Origin: a virus | DNA: 64,000 nt | Virus record (IMG/VR): IMGVR_UViG_3300021197_001789 | Span: 1-64,000 of that record | Strand: one strand, 5' to 3' | In this document: one piece after another, positions 5,492 through 13,589 of the stretch | Layout of the letters: every line of letters begins with the position of its first letter | Position numbering within the stretch: position 1 is the first letter of the stretch | Program-made: the position numbers and the translations under genes | Notes under the pieces: model-generated | Told to the model about the DNA's origin: nothing | The model's database searches: none | What the model saw: only the letters and a program-made list of their open reading frames with translations

Positions 5492-6796
5492 ATGGCATTA
5501 TTCGACTTAAACTCTAGATATACTAAATCTATGGAACACGGTGGCTCTTATGAAAGAGATGCCTCAATAGGTGGGTATAACAGGAAAGAACTCCGCGGTC
5601 TGAACAGACAGGCTAGGCGTGGAACGCTCACTCAAAGAGAAAGAGCAAGACTAAAGTATCTTACAGATGAACGTCGAGGAAGGCGTAAAAGAGGACTGCT
5701 TTCGGGGCTAGGTGGGGCAGCCGCCACACTCGGTGCTCTAGCAGCATCTGGTAAGTTGGGTGGTGGTGATGGAGAAGGCGGTTCTGGTATAATGGATATG
5801 ATTAAAGGCAGGTTAGCGAAAGGTAAAGGCAACCTACAAGATAAGTTAGAGCTTGCTAGAGATAAGAAGTGGGCAAAACAACAGGGTGTTGACCCTAGAG
5901 AATATAATGATGAGGAAAAAAAAGCAGTTGAAAAAGTGCCTGAGAGAGATGAGTTTGGAAGAACTTTTGCTGAACAGATGAGAGAAGAAGGAGAGGGATA
6001 TACATCAGAGAAAATGAGAATCGCAGATGAACTTGATCGTAATGTAGATTTTAATAGAGCAGGCAGTCAAAGAGGTAGAGATGGAAATGATCAAAGAGCA
6101 GCAGATATAGCTAACCAGGCGGACTTTCCTATGGACATAAATCCAATTTATCAAGATTTTAGTGGTGAACTAAGTGAGGAGTTAGGTGAGGGTGATCTAT
6201 ATGAACAGACTTTGGCAAGAACTCAAGCAAGAGACAGGTCAATCGCAGCGGGTGAAAGTGCTCAAAGACCCGTAAATCCATACTTGGCACCTGAGGGTAG
6301 ATCTGACGCTCCTGGTTCTCACGTTGAACAAGCCTTACTTGAAATGGCTAGGGATGAGGCTTCCAGAGTGTCTAGTGAAAATCCGCTACCAACAGGTATA
6401 ACATCGACCCCAAGAAATACTGGTTCTGAAGTAACAGGACTAAAGTCTAGAAGTGTTGATTTAGGATCAGATTTTCCAGCAGAGATACCTGCAAAACAAG
6501 CAACACGAGGGTCTAATAGACCTAACGTACGAAAGCTTTTTAATGCTTTAAATAGATCTAAGCCGTCCGAGATTGATGTAGATCCAGAAGGTATGGCAAG
6601 TGATCAATCTCCAGGCGCAGCTCAGACTTTATTAGATGCATGGAACGATAAACGCCGAGAATTAGGGCTAGAGCCTGCTATTCAGTTGACAACAGAAATG
6701 ATAGAAGAAACAGAAGGTATGGACCCAAGAAATAGAGCTACCCCACAGTTAATGACTAGACGCCCACCAAGCCAAATACTCAATAGATATAACTAA
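5492..6796 (+). CDS. Probable virion protein with hydrophobic segment (434 aa)
   Basis: The N-terminus contains MEHGGSYERD, the GG motif shared by several late proteins. A very basic stretch (residues ~30-70: RRGTLTQRERARLKY, DERRGRRKRG) precedes a small-residue hydrophobic segment (GLGGAAATLGALAASG, ~73-88) and a glycine-rich linker. The remaining ~330 residues are acidic and probably disordered. Such a layout fits a DNA-contacting or membrane-inserting internal virion protein. No family is recognised. It ends four bases before the next ATG region, overlapping it by one base (TAATG). Confidence 0.65.
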   Translation: MALFDLNSRYTKSMEHGGSYERDASIGGYNRKELRGLNRQARRGTLTQRERARLKYLTDERRGRRKRGLLSGLGGAAATLGALAASGKLGGGDGEGGSGIMDMIKGRLAKGKGNLQDKLELARDKKWAKQQGVDPREYNDEEKKAVEKVPERDEFGRTFAEQMREEGEGYTSEKMRIADELDRNVDFNRAGSQRGRDGNDQRAADIANQADFPMDINPIYQDFSGELSEELGEGDLYEQTLARTQARDRSIAAGESAQRPVNPYLAPEGRSDAPGSHVEQALLEMARDEASRVSSENPLPTGITSTPRNTGSEVTGLKSRSVDLGSDFPAEIPAKQATRGSNRPNVRKLFNALNRSKPSEIDVDPEGMASDQSPGAAQTLLDAWNDKRRELGLEPAIQLTTEMIEETEGMDPRNRATPQLMTRRPPSQILNRYN

Positions 6797-7269
6797 TGGC
6801 AACACTAACAAGTACAATAACAGAAAGTATCAGTCTAAACGGAGCTGATAGAGGTTCCACTAATACGCTTACTGTAGCTAGTGTCACACAGGTATTCCAC
6901 AGAATAGTTACATGCCCTACAGGACAAGACACTACTGTAGCTACGTTTGCAAGCGTTGCAGACGATAGCGCAGTTTCAGGGAGTCTTGACGTAGAAGACG
7001 TTAAGTACATAAGGGTTACAAACCTAGACGGAACAAACCCAGTAAACCTTTCTTTACAGATAGATGCAGGTGAAGACGATTCAGCTGCTGACGAGTCAGC
7101 TACTATATTAATAGCTGCAGGTAGAAGCTTTATTATGGGGGTACCATCTGACGGCCTTGCCGTAAGCGATGCAAACGCAACCCTTGTAGACGCACTACAC
7201 AATTTAGAATCATTATTAATAGATCCTCTTAGTAATGCAGTTACTGTAGAGGTCTTTATAGCTAGTTAA
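6796..7269 (+). CDS. Beta-rich decoration-like protein, family A (157 aa)
   Basis: This is a Ser/Thr/Val-rich all-beta protein beginning MATLTSTITESISLNGAD. Its pattern (N-terminal MATxxxTxxxSISLxxAD, a central Y-I-R-V-T-N segment, Asp-rich turns, final VEVFIAS) resembles the four tandem proteins at 19174-21157, so it looks like a displaced member of that family. They are probably head or tail decoration subunits. No catalytic motif. The overlap with the previous gene suggests coupled translation. Confidence 0.6.
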   Translation: MATLTSTITESISLNGADRGSTNTLTVASVTQVFHRIVTCPTGQDTTVATFASVADDSAVSGSLDVEDVKYIRVTNLDGTNPVNLSLQIDAGEDDSAADESATILIAAGRSFIMGVPSDGLAVSDANATLVDALHNLESLLIDPLSNAVTVEVFIAS

Positions 7270-7270
7270 G

Positions 7271-8167
7271 ATGAAAACCAAAAGAAAAGCAGCCGCAAGC
7301 TCACAGAAATACAGAGGTAAGCAGTCCTACGGTATAGGGGGTGCCGTTATGTCTGGAGTCAACAGCATAATGAATAAGCAAAAGCTTCTCCCCTCGCTTT
7401 TAAACGCAGGGAAGGCACTTATTGATCCTACCCCAATGAGTACAGTAACTCAAGGTTTAAAACTAGGCAGCACCATTGCTGGTAAGTCTAAAAACCCAGC
7501 GATACAAAATCTTAGTAAACTGAGTGGACTTGCAAGCACCGCCACTGGCTTCCTTGGTGGAGGCGGAGGCCAAAACTTTCTACAAAACATCGGGGGAGGC
7601 CAAGGGTTTCAAAATTTCCTGCAAAACATCCCTGGTAGGTCAGCAGCAAACGGTATGCGTGTAAAGAGCTATGATGAGGGTGGGGAGGTAGAGAAAGAAC
7701 CACCTTCAGTAGCTCGCCTTTTAGAAGCTCTTGGTACTGATGACAAAAGATCTTTAAATCAACTCCTTAATCAACAGTACAGAATAGACATGAAGCGCTT
7801 AGAGCAAGAAGGAAACGAAGAACTTGACGCTGATAGAGATGAACAAAGAAGGTTAGATAAGGAATACCGAATAGATATGAGAACCCCTGAGGTGGACTCC
7901 GAAGAGGGAGACTTAGAAGAGGGGTATGATTATACGGAGGGGTCTGAGGCAAAAGAAAGAATGATGAAGTTGATTAAGAGTGGGGGACTTGGGTTAGGGG
8001 CTATTAGTGTTGCAAGCCTTGCTCCTTTGATTTATAAACTTCTTAAAAAGAAGAAAGACTCAATAGACAGTAATGCGCAATACCACAACATACTTGATCC
8101 AAGGCCTGGACCACGAGATCCATTTTTCAGACAGCCTAATCAATCAGCTAGAGGAAGAAATCAGTAG
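7271..8167 (+). CDS. Probable virion protein with TM segment (298 aa)
   Basis: It begins with a basic stretch (MKTKRKAAASSQKYRGKQS), has glycine-rich repeats (GGGGGQNFLQNIGGGQGFQNFLQNI, about residues 96-120, two QNFLQNI copies), a YDEGGEVE GG motif, a long acidic helical region with repeated RRLDKEYRIDM/YRIDMKRLEQ units, and one membrane-like segment (GLGLGAISVASLAPLIYKLL) near residue 240. This resembles ejected inner-virion proteins. The function is inferred from context. Confidence 0.6.
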   Translation: MKTKRKAAASSQKYRGKQSYGIGGAVMSGVNSIMNKQKLLPSLLNAGKALIDPTPMSTVTQGLKLGSTIAGKSKNPAIQNLSKLSGLASTATGFLGGGGGQNFLQNIGGGQGFQNFLQNIPGRSAANGMRVKSYDEGGEVEKEPPSVARLLEALGTDDKRSLNQLLNQQYRIDMKRLEQEGNEELDADRDEQRRLDKEYRIDMRTPEVDSEEGDLEEGYDYTEGSEAKERMMKLIKSGGLGLGAISVASLAPLIYKLLKKKKDSIDSNAQYHNILDPRPGPRDPFFRQPNQSARGRNQ

Positions 8168-8805
8168 TGAGATATCTAAAGAGATATAATGAAGGCGGCA
8201 AGCTCCCACCAGGGAAACTTGGGGACCTTATGCATGCTTTAAAATATTACTCTAGCCCTAAAGGAGAACAGTACGATACATCTACCTTATTAGATGTGTT
8301 AAGTTTTACTAAAGGAGGGGAAAAAGTAATTGAACAAAAAGAAAAAGAAGAGGAAGATAGAAAAGCTGCGGAAAGAGCTTCGATGTTTGGAAGCGAGACT
8401 GCACCGTTATCATCTCCAGAATCTCAACCAGAGTTTTATTCTTTTAGAAAAGGAAAGAAAGGGGATACCAGGATAGCCGAATATAACGAAGAAAAAGAAG
8501 GTTATAACCCTGGCGCAGCTGCTCTAAATTTAAAAATACCATCACTAGAAAAGCTTGCTGGAAGAGCCCTTAAACCCTCTGAGCAAAATAAATTTAGAAA
8601 ACTATTAAACGACCCTACTTTACTTAGGTATTTTATGGATATGATGGGGGAGAAGGACTTAAATTTTAGAAAAGTTAAGATTCTAAAAAATCTATCTACA
8701 GGGAAAGGAAGCGCAGGATCTAGTAAAAAAGGAGGTAAAGGATGTGTTGGTGAAGGATGTGATAATATACTTTCTGGTAAAGCTCTAAGCTGGGGGGACT
8801 ATTGA
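8167..8805 (+). CDS. Probable virion protein with N-terminal GG motif (212 aa)
   Basis: The start is GTG at 8167, overlapping the previous TAG by one base. The protein opens MRYLKRYNEGGKLPPGKLG, another copy of the GG motif. It has a Lys/Glu-rich centre and a C-terminal section with two cysteines (GCVGEGCDN). Soluble; no family recognised. The end (TTGA) may couple to the small frame at 8802. Confidence 0.6.
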   Translation: MRYLKRYNEGGKLPPGKLGDLMHALKYYSSPKGEQYDTSTLLDVLSFTKGGEKVIEQKEKEEEDRKAAERASMFGSETAPLSSPESQPEFYSFRKGKKGDTRIAEYNEEKEGYNPGAAALNLKIPSLEKLAGRALKPSEQNKFRKLLNDPTLLRYFMDMMGEKDLNFRKVKILKNLSTGKGSAGSSKKGGKGCVGEGCDNILSGKALSWGDY

Positions 8806-8933
8806 ACAAATTTTACTTTAACCCAAGAAGAAAAAGAAGAGACCACGCTAAAGAAGCAGAGAAAACCCGACTAAATAAAATAAAGAATGAAGCTAGAAGT
8901 AATAAGATTCAACAAAGGGAAGGATTCGACTAA
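8802..8933 (+). CDS. Possible small basic protein (43 aa)
   Basis: A TTG start overlaps the previous TGA as TTGA and opens a 43-residue, very basic frame (NKFYFNPRRKRRDHAKEAEK). It overlaps the following gene by 47 bases. The coupling and strong charge make it plausible, but the rare start and the overlap leave doubt. Confidence 0.35.
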   Translation: MNKFYFNPRRKRRDHAKEAEKTRLNKIKNEARSNKIQQREGFD

Positions 8934-9402
8934 CGGAATACTATTCGATATAACAGATGATAAAAGAAAATTTTTATGCTATACTCTCGAAGATGAGAGC
9001 CGCACCGAAAAGGTTGCTGGAGAAACTTGCATACCTGAAGGAGAGTACCGCCTCGGTTTTAGAACTGAAGGTGGCTTCGATGCCAAGTACGCTCACAGGT
9101 TCGCTGATATACATATGGGGATGCTGGAAGTCCTTGATGTCCCTAATTTTAAATATATCCTTATTCATTGTGGTAACACAGATGAGGATACTGCGGGCTG
9201 TTTACTACTGGGTGATACGCAAGAAAACAACAACATAAAAGAAAACGGATTTATCGGGAAAAGCACCCACGCGTACTACAGGGTATACCAAGAAATCGCG
9301 GAAGCCGTAGAAAAAGAAGAAGTAACTATAGTGTATAGAGACTTCGCAAAATGTTTAATCCTCTCACAGGCGGATGTGAGTGAATTTTTTGGACAATGTT
9401 AG
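8887..9402 (+). CDS. DUF5675-like protein, candidate lysis enzyme (171 aa)
   Basis: The sequence matches what I recall of the DUF5675 family of phages and Bacteroidetes: an N-terminal beta region with CYTLEDE, then IPEGEYRL, and a conserved IHCGNTDEDTAGCLLLG around residues 97-113. The His...Thr-x-Gly-Cys arrangement resembles the active-site signature of YkuD-type L,D-transpeptidases (HG...SxGC), which suggests a peptidoglycan-acting enzyme. No other endolysin is obvious in the window, so this may be the murein enzyme, though it lies far from the holin. The enzymatic role is inference. Confidence 0.65.
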   Translation: MKLEVIRFNKGKDSTNGILFDITDDKRKFLCYTLEDESRTEKVAGETCIPEGEYRLGFRTEGGFDAKYAHRFADIHMGMLEVLDVPNFKYILIHCGNTDEDTAGCLLLGDTQENNNIKENGFIGKSTHAYYRVYQEIAEAVEKEEVTIVYRDFAKCLILSQADVSEFFGQC

Positions 9403-9932
9403 GACTAGGCACATCTTTATACACTCAATCATTTGTGGAAGGTGTACCTCAAGCGGCAATATTGGCTGCTTCCGTGGTTGATGCTGATGACGAAACGATT
9501 TTATATAACTTTATAATTAATGATTCCGCAACAGTGGCGGCTATAATAGATGGAAAAACTTTAGGAACGGGAAACTTAATGAACGGAACGGTAGAACTTA
9601 CCGTAACAAATACCACCGCTGATCCAGATAAAACTGGGGTGAGAACCTTTAATATTTTTCAGTATCAGAACGGTAACACCAATTTTTACTTTCTTTCTGG
9701 GGCAACTAGCAATATTACTATTTCGGATACTGCATTAGGAGGTGAGTATTATGCTATAGACTTAACAACTGACGGAACAGGTAGCGATGCTTTTTTAACT
9801 GCAGGAGGAGATAATGCGGATTTAGATGCTAGCGGAGACGCAGAAGCGTACAGTTTTTCTGCGGTGTTGAAAATAGACGGTTTTCAAGATTCTTCAGCCC
9901 TTGCTTTCCCCACATCAATAGATGCCGCATAA
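9396..9932 (+). CDS. Beta-rich structural protein (178 aa)
   Basis: An Asp/Thr/Ser-rich beta protein overlapping the previous gene by seven bases. It reads as repeated short strands with Gly-Asn-Asp turns and no enzymatic motif. The position between the lysis candidate and a LamG-like protein suggests a fibre or decoration component. Family not recognised. Confidence 0.6.
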   Translation: MLGLGTSLYTQSFVEGVPQAAILAASVVDADDETILYNFIINDSATVAAIIDGKTLGTGNLMNGTVELTVTNTTADPDKTGVRTFNIFQYQNGNTNFYFLSGATSNITISDTALGGEYYAIDLTTDGTGSDAFLTAGGDNADLDASGDAEAYSFSAVLKIDGFQDSSALAFPTSIDAA

Positions 9933-9954
9933 GAATTTATAAAAAACAAAAACA

Positions 9955-10671
9955 ATGCCAGCAAAAATAAGATATTCAGCTAACGATCCAGGTATAACAG
10001 CAGACTCAGCTATTTCATCGAAAGCTTCAAAAGGAACCGTAGGCAGTAGAACCTTCGATCAAAGCACTTCGGCTAAAAAACCTACACACAAGGATATGGG
10101 GTCTAACGCTAAGCTTTTTGGAGGTATAACTACTACGTCTTTTGACGGGGGGGATTATTTAGACCTAAGTACAGCGGAAGAATTTGCCGTATCCGAGGCG
10201 TGGCTTTGGGTTTTTGCTTTTGTAGATCTAGATACCACCACGGATTGTATCCTAGCCTACTCGTCCGACAACGGAGGGTATATAGGTATAGAGGCAGGAG
10301 GGAACGGTATAGTGTGGAAAAACAACTCCTCACGAGCTAGCGAAACCACAATAGCTACCAACAATACAGACAACAGCTCTATATCGTATAGCTTTGGTAC
10401 CGACGTAGAAGTTTTAATAGTAAGCACAGCCGCAGGAAATAACTTGATAAACTTTTACAATATAGACGGTGCTTTAATAGCTACCAATGGCTCCGCCTCT
10501 GGAGCTTGCACCACATGGAACCTAGATAGGATAGGGGCAAACTCTTCTACTTCAACGGAGTTTGTTGGGGAGTTAATAGACGTAAGATTATATAATGGTA
10601 GCGGGATAGCATCACTTTCCGCTTCACAGTTTCAGGCTATAGGGAATAGGTACAAGCAATACAAAAATTAA
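9955..10671 (+). CDS. LamG/concanavalin-like fibre protein (238 aa)
   Basis: The central region (FDGGDYLDL, WLWVFAFVDLDTTTDCILAY, and later YNGSGIASLSASQFQAIGNRY) follows the pattern of laminin-G/concanavalin-like domains: the FDGxDYL strand, alternating hydrophobic strands, and a final strand with a helix that sets list positions. Such domains in phages bind glycans or decorate fibres. A second LamG-like protein is encoded at 26049-27353. The gene ends overlapping a convergent minus-strand gene by four bases. Confidence 0.65.
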   Translation: MPAKIRYSANDPGITADSAISSKASKGTVGSRTFDQSTSAKKPTHKDMGSNAKLFGGITTTSFDGGDYLDLSTAEEFAVSEAWLWVFAFVDLDTTTDCILAYSSDNGGYIGIEAGGNGIVWKNNSSRASETTIATNNTDNSSISYSFGTDVEVLIVSTAAGNNLINFYNIDGALIATNGSASGACTTWNLDRIGANSSTSTEFVGELIDVRLYNGSGIASLSASQFQAIGNRYKQYKN

Positions 10672-11090
10672 CTTTCTAATTCTCGGTAAACTCTTTGCAC
10701 AAGAAGTCTTGCTTTCTGCGTTAAAGCGTATCTCACCCTATAGTTAAATTTAGTTTCGTCTCTAAAGAGATGATCTTCATATGTATTAGAGGGGGTTAGT
10801 TTATCAAAGTGTTTATATATATACCCTTTATTAGCTAAGGGATATATAAATCGGTTCTTGGTATTGTTCTTATTCATCTCCATATCGGTGGAGGCAAAAT
10901 CTATGGTAAAGAACTGAAGGTCATATCCCCACAGCAAGAACTCTACCTCACTAAAGGATAGCTCAGTAGTTTTATTTATCCTCTTCTTAACTTGTTTTAT
11001 CCGCTTAAGGTTATTTCTTAATATATATTTCTTATCTTGCAGTGCGAAGTCTCTGAAAAGACGCGTTTTTGGAACTCTACTTTTAGGCAT
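10668..11090 (-). CDS. Winged-helix-like regulator candidate (140 aa)
   Basis: This is the only minus-strand gene inside the rightward block. The basic N-terminus is followed by SFSEVEFLLWGYDLQ, then a helix ending in a basic turn (NRFIYPLANKGYIYKHFD) and a final long helix (TQKARLLVQRVYRELE). The order of helix, recognition-type helix, wing and dimer helix recalls MarR-type winged helices. Its ATG is only four bases from the ATG of the divergent 11095 gene, so its promoter must lie in that coding sequence or elsewhere. A regulatory role is an inference. Confidence 0.6.
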   Translation of the reverse strand: MPKSRVPKTRLFRDFALQDKKYILRNNLKRIKQVKKRINKTTELSFSEVEFLLWGYDLQFFTIDFASTDMEMNKNNTKNRFIYPLANKGYIYKHFDKLTPSNTYEDHLFRDETKFNYRVRYALTQKARLLVQRVYRELES

Positions 11091-11094
11091 TGAA

Positions 11095-11418
11095 ATGAAT
11101 TTATTACGTAAAGATATGGAAGAACAGGCATTTTTCTTAGAGATTCAACGTTTATCTATGGAGATGGATGAAATTATATACAAGCACGGGATGCAGGATA
11201 GGGTAGTTTCGATAATGGTAACGGGGCTTACAGATGAGGATTTTATGGGGAACTCAAGGTTACAGGCTATATATAGCTACAGCTTAGATTCGAGAGAAGA
11301 ATTAGATAGTATATTAGACTTTATAAATAACACCTGGGATGATAGTGATACAAAAAGCAACACAGGATATGACGGTATAGACGACCTACTAGACGGAACA
11401 GGAATAGAATTAGAATAA
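11095..11418 (+). CDS. Hypothetical acidic protein (107 aa)
   Basis: Acidic 107-residue protein beginning MNLLRKDMEEQAFFLEIQR with a helical first half and a strongly acidic end (DDSDTKSNTGYDGIDDLL). It starts four bases from the divergent regulator-like gene. It is the first of a run of small genes leading to the terminase. No family recognised. Confidence 0.65.
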   Translation: MNLLRKDMEEQAFFLEIQRLSMEMDEIIYKHGMQDRVVSIMVTGLTDEDFMGNSRLQAIYSYSLDSREELDSILDFINNTWDDSDTKSNTGYDGIDDLLDGTGIELE

Positions 11419-11419
11419 A

Positions 11420-11659
11420 ATGGAAGGACTTATTAGAAAAATTGTGGTCGGAAGAGACCCTAAAGACGGTATGGCTTACTATATTGGGATGAGAGCAGGG
11501 GCAGGCAAGGTAAGCACAATAGTACAGGATGATCGACATCTGTCTAAATATGGGAAGAATAGATACCTTGTATATATGCAAGACGAAGAGGGTGCCCAGA
11601 CTCTATGGAAAGCTATAGACGGGATGCCCTGTATGTTAGAATTTAATTGTAACTTTTAG
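11420..11659 (+). CDS. Hypothetical small protein (79 aa)
   Basis: A 79-residue protein one base after the previous stop. It is beta-rich with an opening IRKIVVGRDPKDGMAYYIG and a final EFNCNF. Such short proteins commonly sit in this position in Bacteroidetes phages, but I cannot name a family. It probably shares a transcript with the co-chaperonin-like and terminase genes. Confidence 0.6.
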   Translation: MEGLIRKIVVGRDPKDGMAYYIGMRAGAGKVSTIVQDDRHLSKYGKNRYLVYMQDEEGAQTLWKAIDGMPCMLEFNCNF

Positions 11660-11662
11660 ATT

Positions 11663-11839
11663 ATGAGCGAAAGCAAAGGACTAGGTGATTCCGTAGAGAA
11701 ACTAACGCGGCGCCTAAAAATTAAACAACTACTTGATGCCCGTAAAAAAAGAACAGGGAAAGACTGCGGGTGTTCTAAGCGTAGAGATAAATTAAATAAA
11801 ATGTTCCCATACAAAACATCTAAAAATGAAGACGTTTAA
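11663..11839 (+). CDS. Small conserved Cys-containing protein (58 aa)
   Basis: The 58-residue frame starts MSESKGLGDSVEKLTRRLKI and contains KDCGCSKRRDKLNKMFPYK. The GLGDSVEK...DCGC..R...LN..FPY pattern resembles a short protein I recall as widespread in Bacteroidetes phages and prophages, usually unnamed and close to head genes. CxC plus neighbouring basic residues could bind metal or nucleic acid. It overlaps the next gene by 14 bases. Confidence 0.65.
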   Translation: MSESKGLGDSVEKLTRRLKIKQLLDARKKRTGKDCGCSKRRDKLNKMFPYKTSKNEDV

Positions 11840-12422
11840 TCTATTCGTCGTTAAATTAGAAAACAGGCTTAAAGATACTATTACCTCAGAAAGTGGATTT
11901 GAGTTGTACCTAGATGCTAAGTTTGACGACTTCAATAACAGAACGACAGAAGGACCCGTAGTATGTGTGCCGTTTAAATACGACACAGGTGTAGAGGTAG
12001 GAGATACATTATACTTCCATCATCTAGTAGTCCTGGGCGGGGATAATAACGGGCAGATATTTACCGAGGAAGACAACACGTATATAGTAAACTACGATCC
12101 TGACCACGCAATTTCTAATCAGGCCATAGCATATAAGAGCCAGAAGGACGGGAAGATACGGTGCCTAACGGGATGGTGTTTATTGAAATCAGTGGAGCAG
12201 GAGGAACTGACTCTTCAGTCCGACCTCATAGAGATAGTAGATCTAACAGAGAAACTCCCAACCAAAGCAGAGGTAGTATATACATGTAAAGAAGCCGATG
12301 AGATAGGTGTTCTACCTGGAGACGTAGTGGGGTTTAAACAAAATAGAGATTATCGTATAACTATAGACGGGGAGGAATACTACCGCACCCGTGCAGAAGA
12401 TTTAATGTATGTCGAAATATAA
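11826..12422 (+). CDS. Double GroES-like co-chaperonin (198 aa)
   Basis: Two successive beta-barrel segments are visible. One is around residues 25-75 (GPVVCVPFKYDTGVEVGD, TLYFHHLVVLG), the other around residues 135-195 (VVYTCKEADEIGVLPGDVV, then DYRITIDGEEYYRTRAEDL). The GD-x-V/L-x-F strand after a turn, and the closing 'YYRTRAEDLMYVE' strand, resemble phage GroES-like co-chaperonins. At 198 residues it is about twice the size of GroES (~97), consistent with a tandem double domain. It would help the host GroEL fold capsid proteins. The gene sits just before terminase and portal. The family call is by pattern only. Confidence 0.55.
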   Translation: MKTFNLFVVKLENRLKDTITSESGFELYLDAKFDDFNNRTTEGPVVCVPFKYDTGVEVGDTLYFHHLVVLGGDNNGQIFTEEDNTYIVNYDPDHAISNQAIAYKSQKDGKIRCLTGWCLLKSVEQEELTLQSDLIEIVDLTEKLPTKAEVVYTCKEADEIGVLPGDVVGFKQNRDYRITIDGEEYYRTRAEDLMYVEI

Positions 12423-12699
12423 ATTTACTACAATAAGCGCCTCCGAAAGACTTATGCAGAGTATGGAGGTAGCTATAGATAATATGATTGAAGAGATTAA
12501 AAAACCTGTAGACCCTGAGATAAATGGGAGTGCACGTAAAGCAGAGCTTCAGTCTATAAAGCAAACCGCTACGGATTGTAAAGAACTAATTGTTGAGAGA
12601 CAAAGGTTATCTCAGATGGTTAAAGATTTAAAAGACAGTGGGGAGATAAGCGGTGCACGGGATTATTCTGGCGGGTTTGCTGAAAGATTCTCAAAATGA
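12409..12699 (+). CDS. Hypothetical helical protein before terminase (96 aa)
   Basis: A mostly helical protein (SERLMQSMEVAIDNMIEEIK ... AELQSIKQTATDCKELIVER) ending in DYSGGFAERFSK. It overlaps both neighbours. Length and position before terminase would suit a small terminase subunit, but I see no helix-turn-helix, so I leave it unnamed. Confidence 0.6.
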   Translation: MSKYKFTTISASERLMQSMEVAIDNMIEEIKKPVDPEINGSARKAELQSIKQTATDCKELIVERQRLSQMVKDLKDSGEISGARDYSGGFAERFSK

Positions 12700-13157
12700 A
12701 AAGGTGCTGCAACTGTAAGAAACTAAAAGAGGAGGATGAGTTTTATCTTCATGGCTGCGGGGTAAAAAGATGGAACGATTGTAGGGAGTGTGTGTCTACA
12801 AAGACTGCCGTAAGGAAAAAGAAGATATATGCTTGGGTAGATAACTATAAATCTGCTATGGGGTGTGAAGTATGTGGCGAAACGGATAAGAGGTGTCTAC
12901 AACTCCACCATCGAAAGTCTTCTAACAAAAAGAAAAGCGTAGCCACCCTTATAGGTAAAGGGTACATATTTAAAACGGTTAAGGCTGAAGTAGGGAAATG
13001 TGAGGTGCTGTGTGCTAATTGCCATTCTATACACCATTATGATGATCGTAGGTCTGGTAGCTGGGGTGCGGGGCAGTATGACTATGAAGCTCCAGAGCAA
13101 GAGAGCGCACCTATGGCTGAACAACTAAAACTTTTCCTTAACTTTGTGGAGGAATGA
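12696..13157 (+). CDS. HNH endonuclease (153 aa)
   Basis: The N-terminal zinc-ribbon (CCNCKKLKEEDEF ... CREC) is followed by the HNH core. CEVCGE and LQLHHRK supply the first Cys pair and the His-His, and CEVLCANCHSIHH supplies the second Cys pair and the final catalytic His. The order C-C-H-H-N/C-C-H matches phage HNH nucleases next to terminase genes, which can be homing enzymes or packaging accessory nucleases. It overlaps the previous and next genes by four bases (ATGA), so it is part of the packaging operon. No sign of truncation. Confidence 0.85.
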   Translation: MKRCCNCKKLKEEDEFYLHGCGVKRWNDCRECVSTKTAVRKKKIYAWVDNYKSAMGCEVCGETDKRCLQLHHRKSSNKKKSVATLIGKGYIFKTVKAEVGKCEVLCANCHSIHHYDDRRSGSWGAGQYDYEAPEQESAPMAEQLKLFLNFVEE

Positions 13158-13402
13158 AATTAGCAAAAAGAAATTATAAAAAAGAGTATAGCAAGTTTCA
13201 GTCTTCACGCGCACAGAAAAAAAACCGCGCACTCAGAAACAGGAACAGAAGAAGGCTCACAAGAAAAGGGCTAGTAAGGAAAGGGGATGGGATGGATATA
13301 CACCATAAAGGAAATAGGGTGAAAGTTATGAAAGCCTCTAAGAATAGAGGCATAGCAGAGAAATCAAGATTGCGCGGCTCAAAGCGTAAAAAAATTAAAT
13401 AA
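13154..13402 (+). CDS. Small basic HNH-derived phage protein (82 aa)
   Basis: Very basic protein (RNRNRRRLTRKGLVRKGDG) with MDIHHKGNRVKVMKASKNRG, the short 'DxHHxxGN...SKNR' pattern found in small phage proteins related to the HNH fold. The usual zinc cysteines are missing, so it is unlikely to be a full nuclease. It probably binds nucleic acid. The ATGA overlap with the HNH gene suggests coupled expression. Confidence 0.65.
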   Translation: MKLAKRNYKKEYSKFQSSRAQKKNRALRNRNRRRLTRKGLVRKGDGMDIHHKGNRVKVMKASKNRGIAEKSRLRGSKRKKIK

Positions 13403-13403
13403 A

Positions 13404-13589
13404 ATGTCAAAGTATATATGCAACTGCTTAGATCACGAAGAAGAGATCAGCAAGGTAACTATGTCAGTAAAAGATGGTAAAGTGGTAAGCTCCGCTCAAT
13501 GTCCGTGTGGTCAACCTATGGATCCCGCCACGCCTAAAACTGGATTTCCCTCCTTGGGGAGAATGAATAGCAATGGTAGTAGCTACTAA
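13404..13589 (+). CDS. Small zinc-finger-like protein before terminase (61 aa)
   Basis: Contains CNCLDHEEEI near the N-terminus and CPCGQPMDP in the middle, two CxC pairs that could form a zinc ribbon. It is followed by FPSLGRMNSNGSSY. Similar short proteins occur directly upstream of the large terminase in Bacteroidetes phages. Its last base overlaps the terminase ATG (TAATG). Confidence 0.65.
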   Translation: MSKYICNCLDHEEEISKVTMSVKDGKVVSSAQCPCGQPMDPATPKTGFPSLGRMNSNGSSY

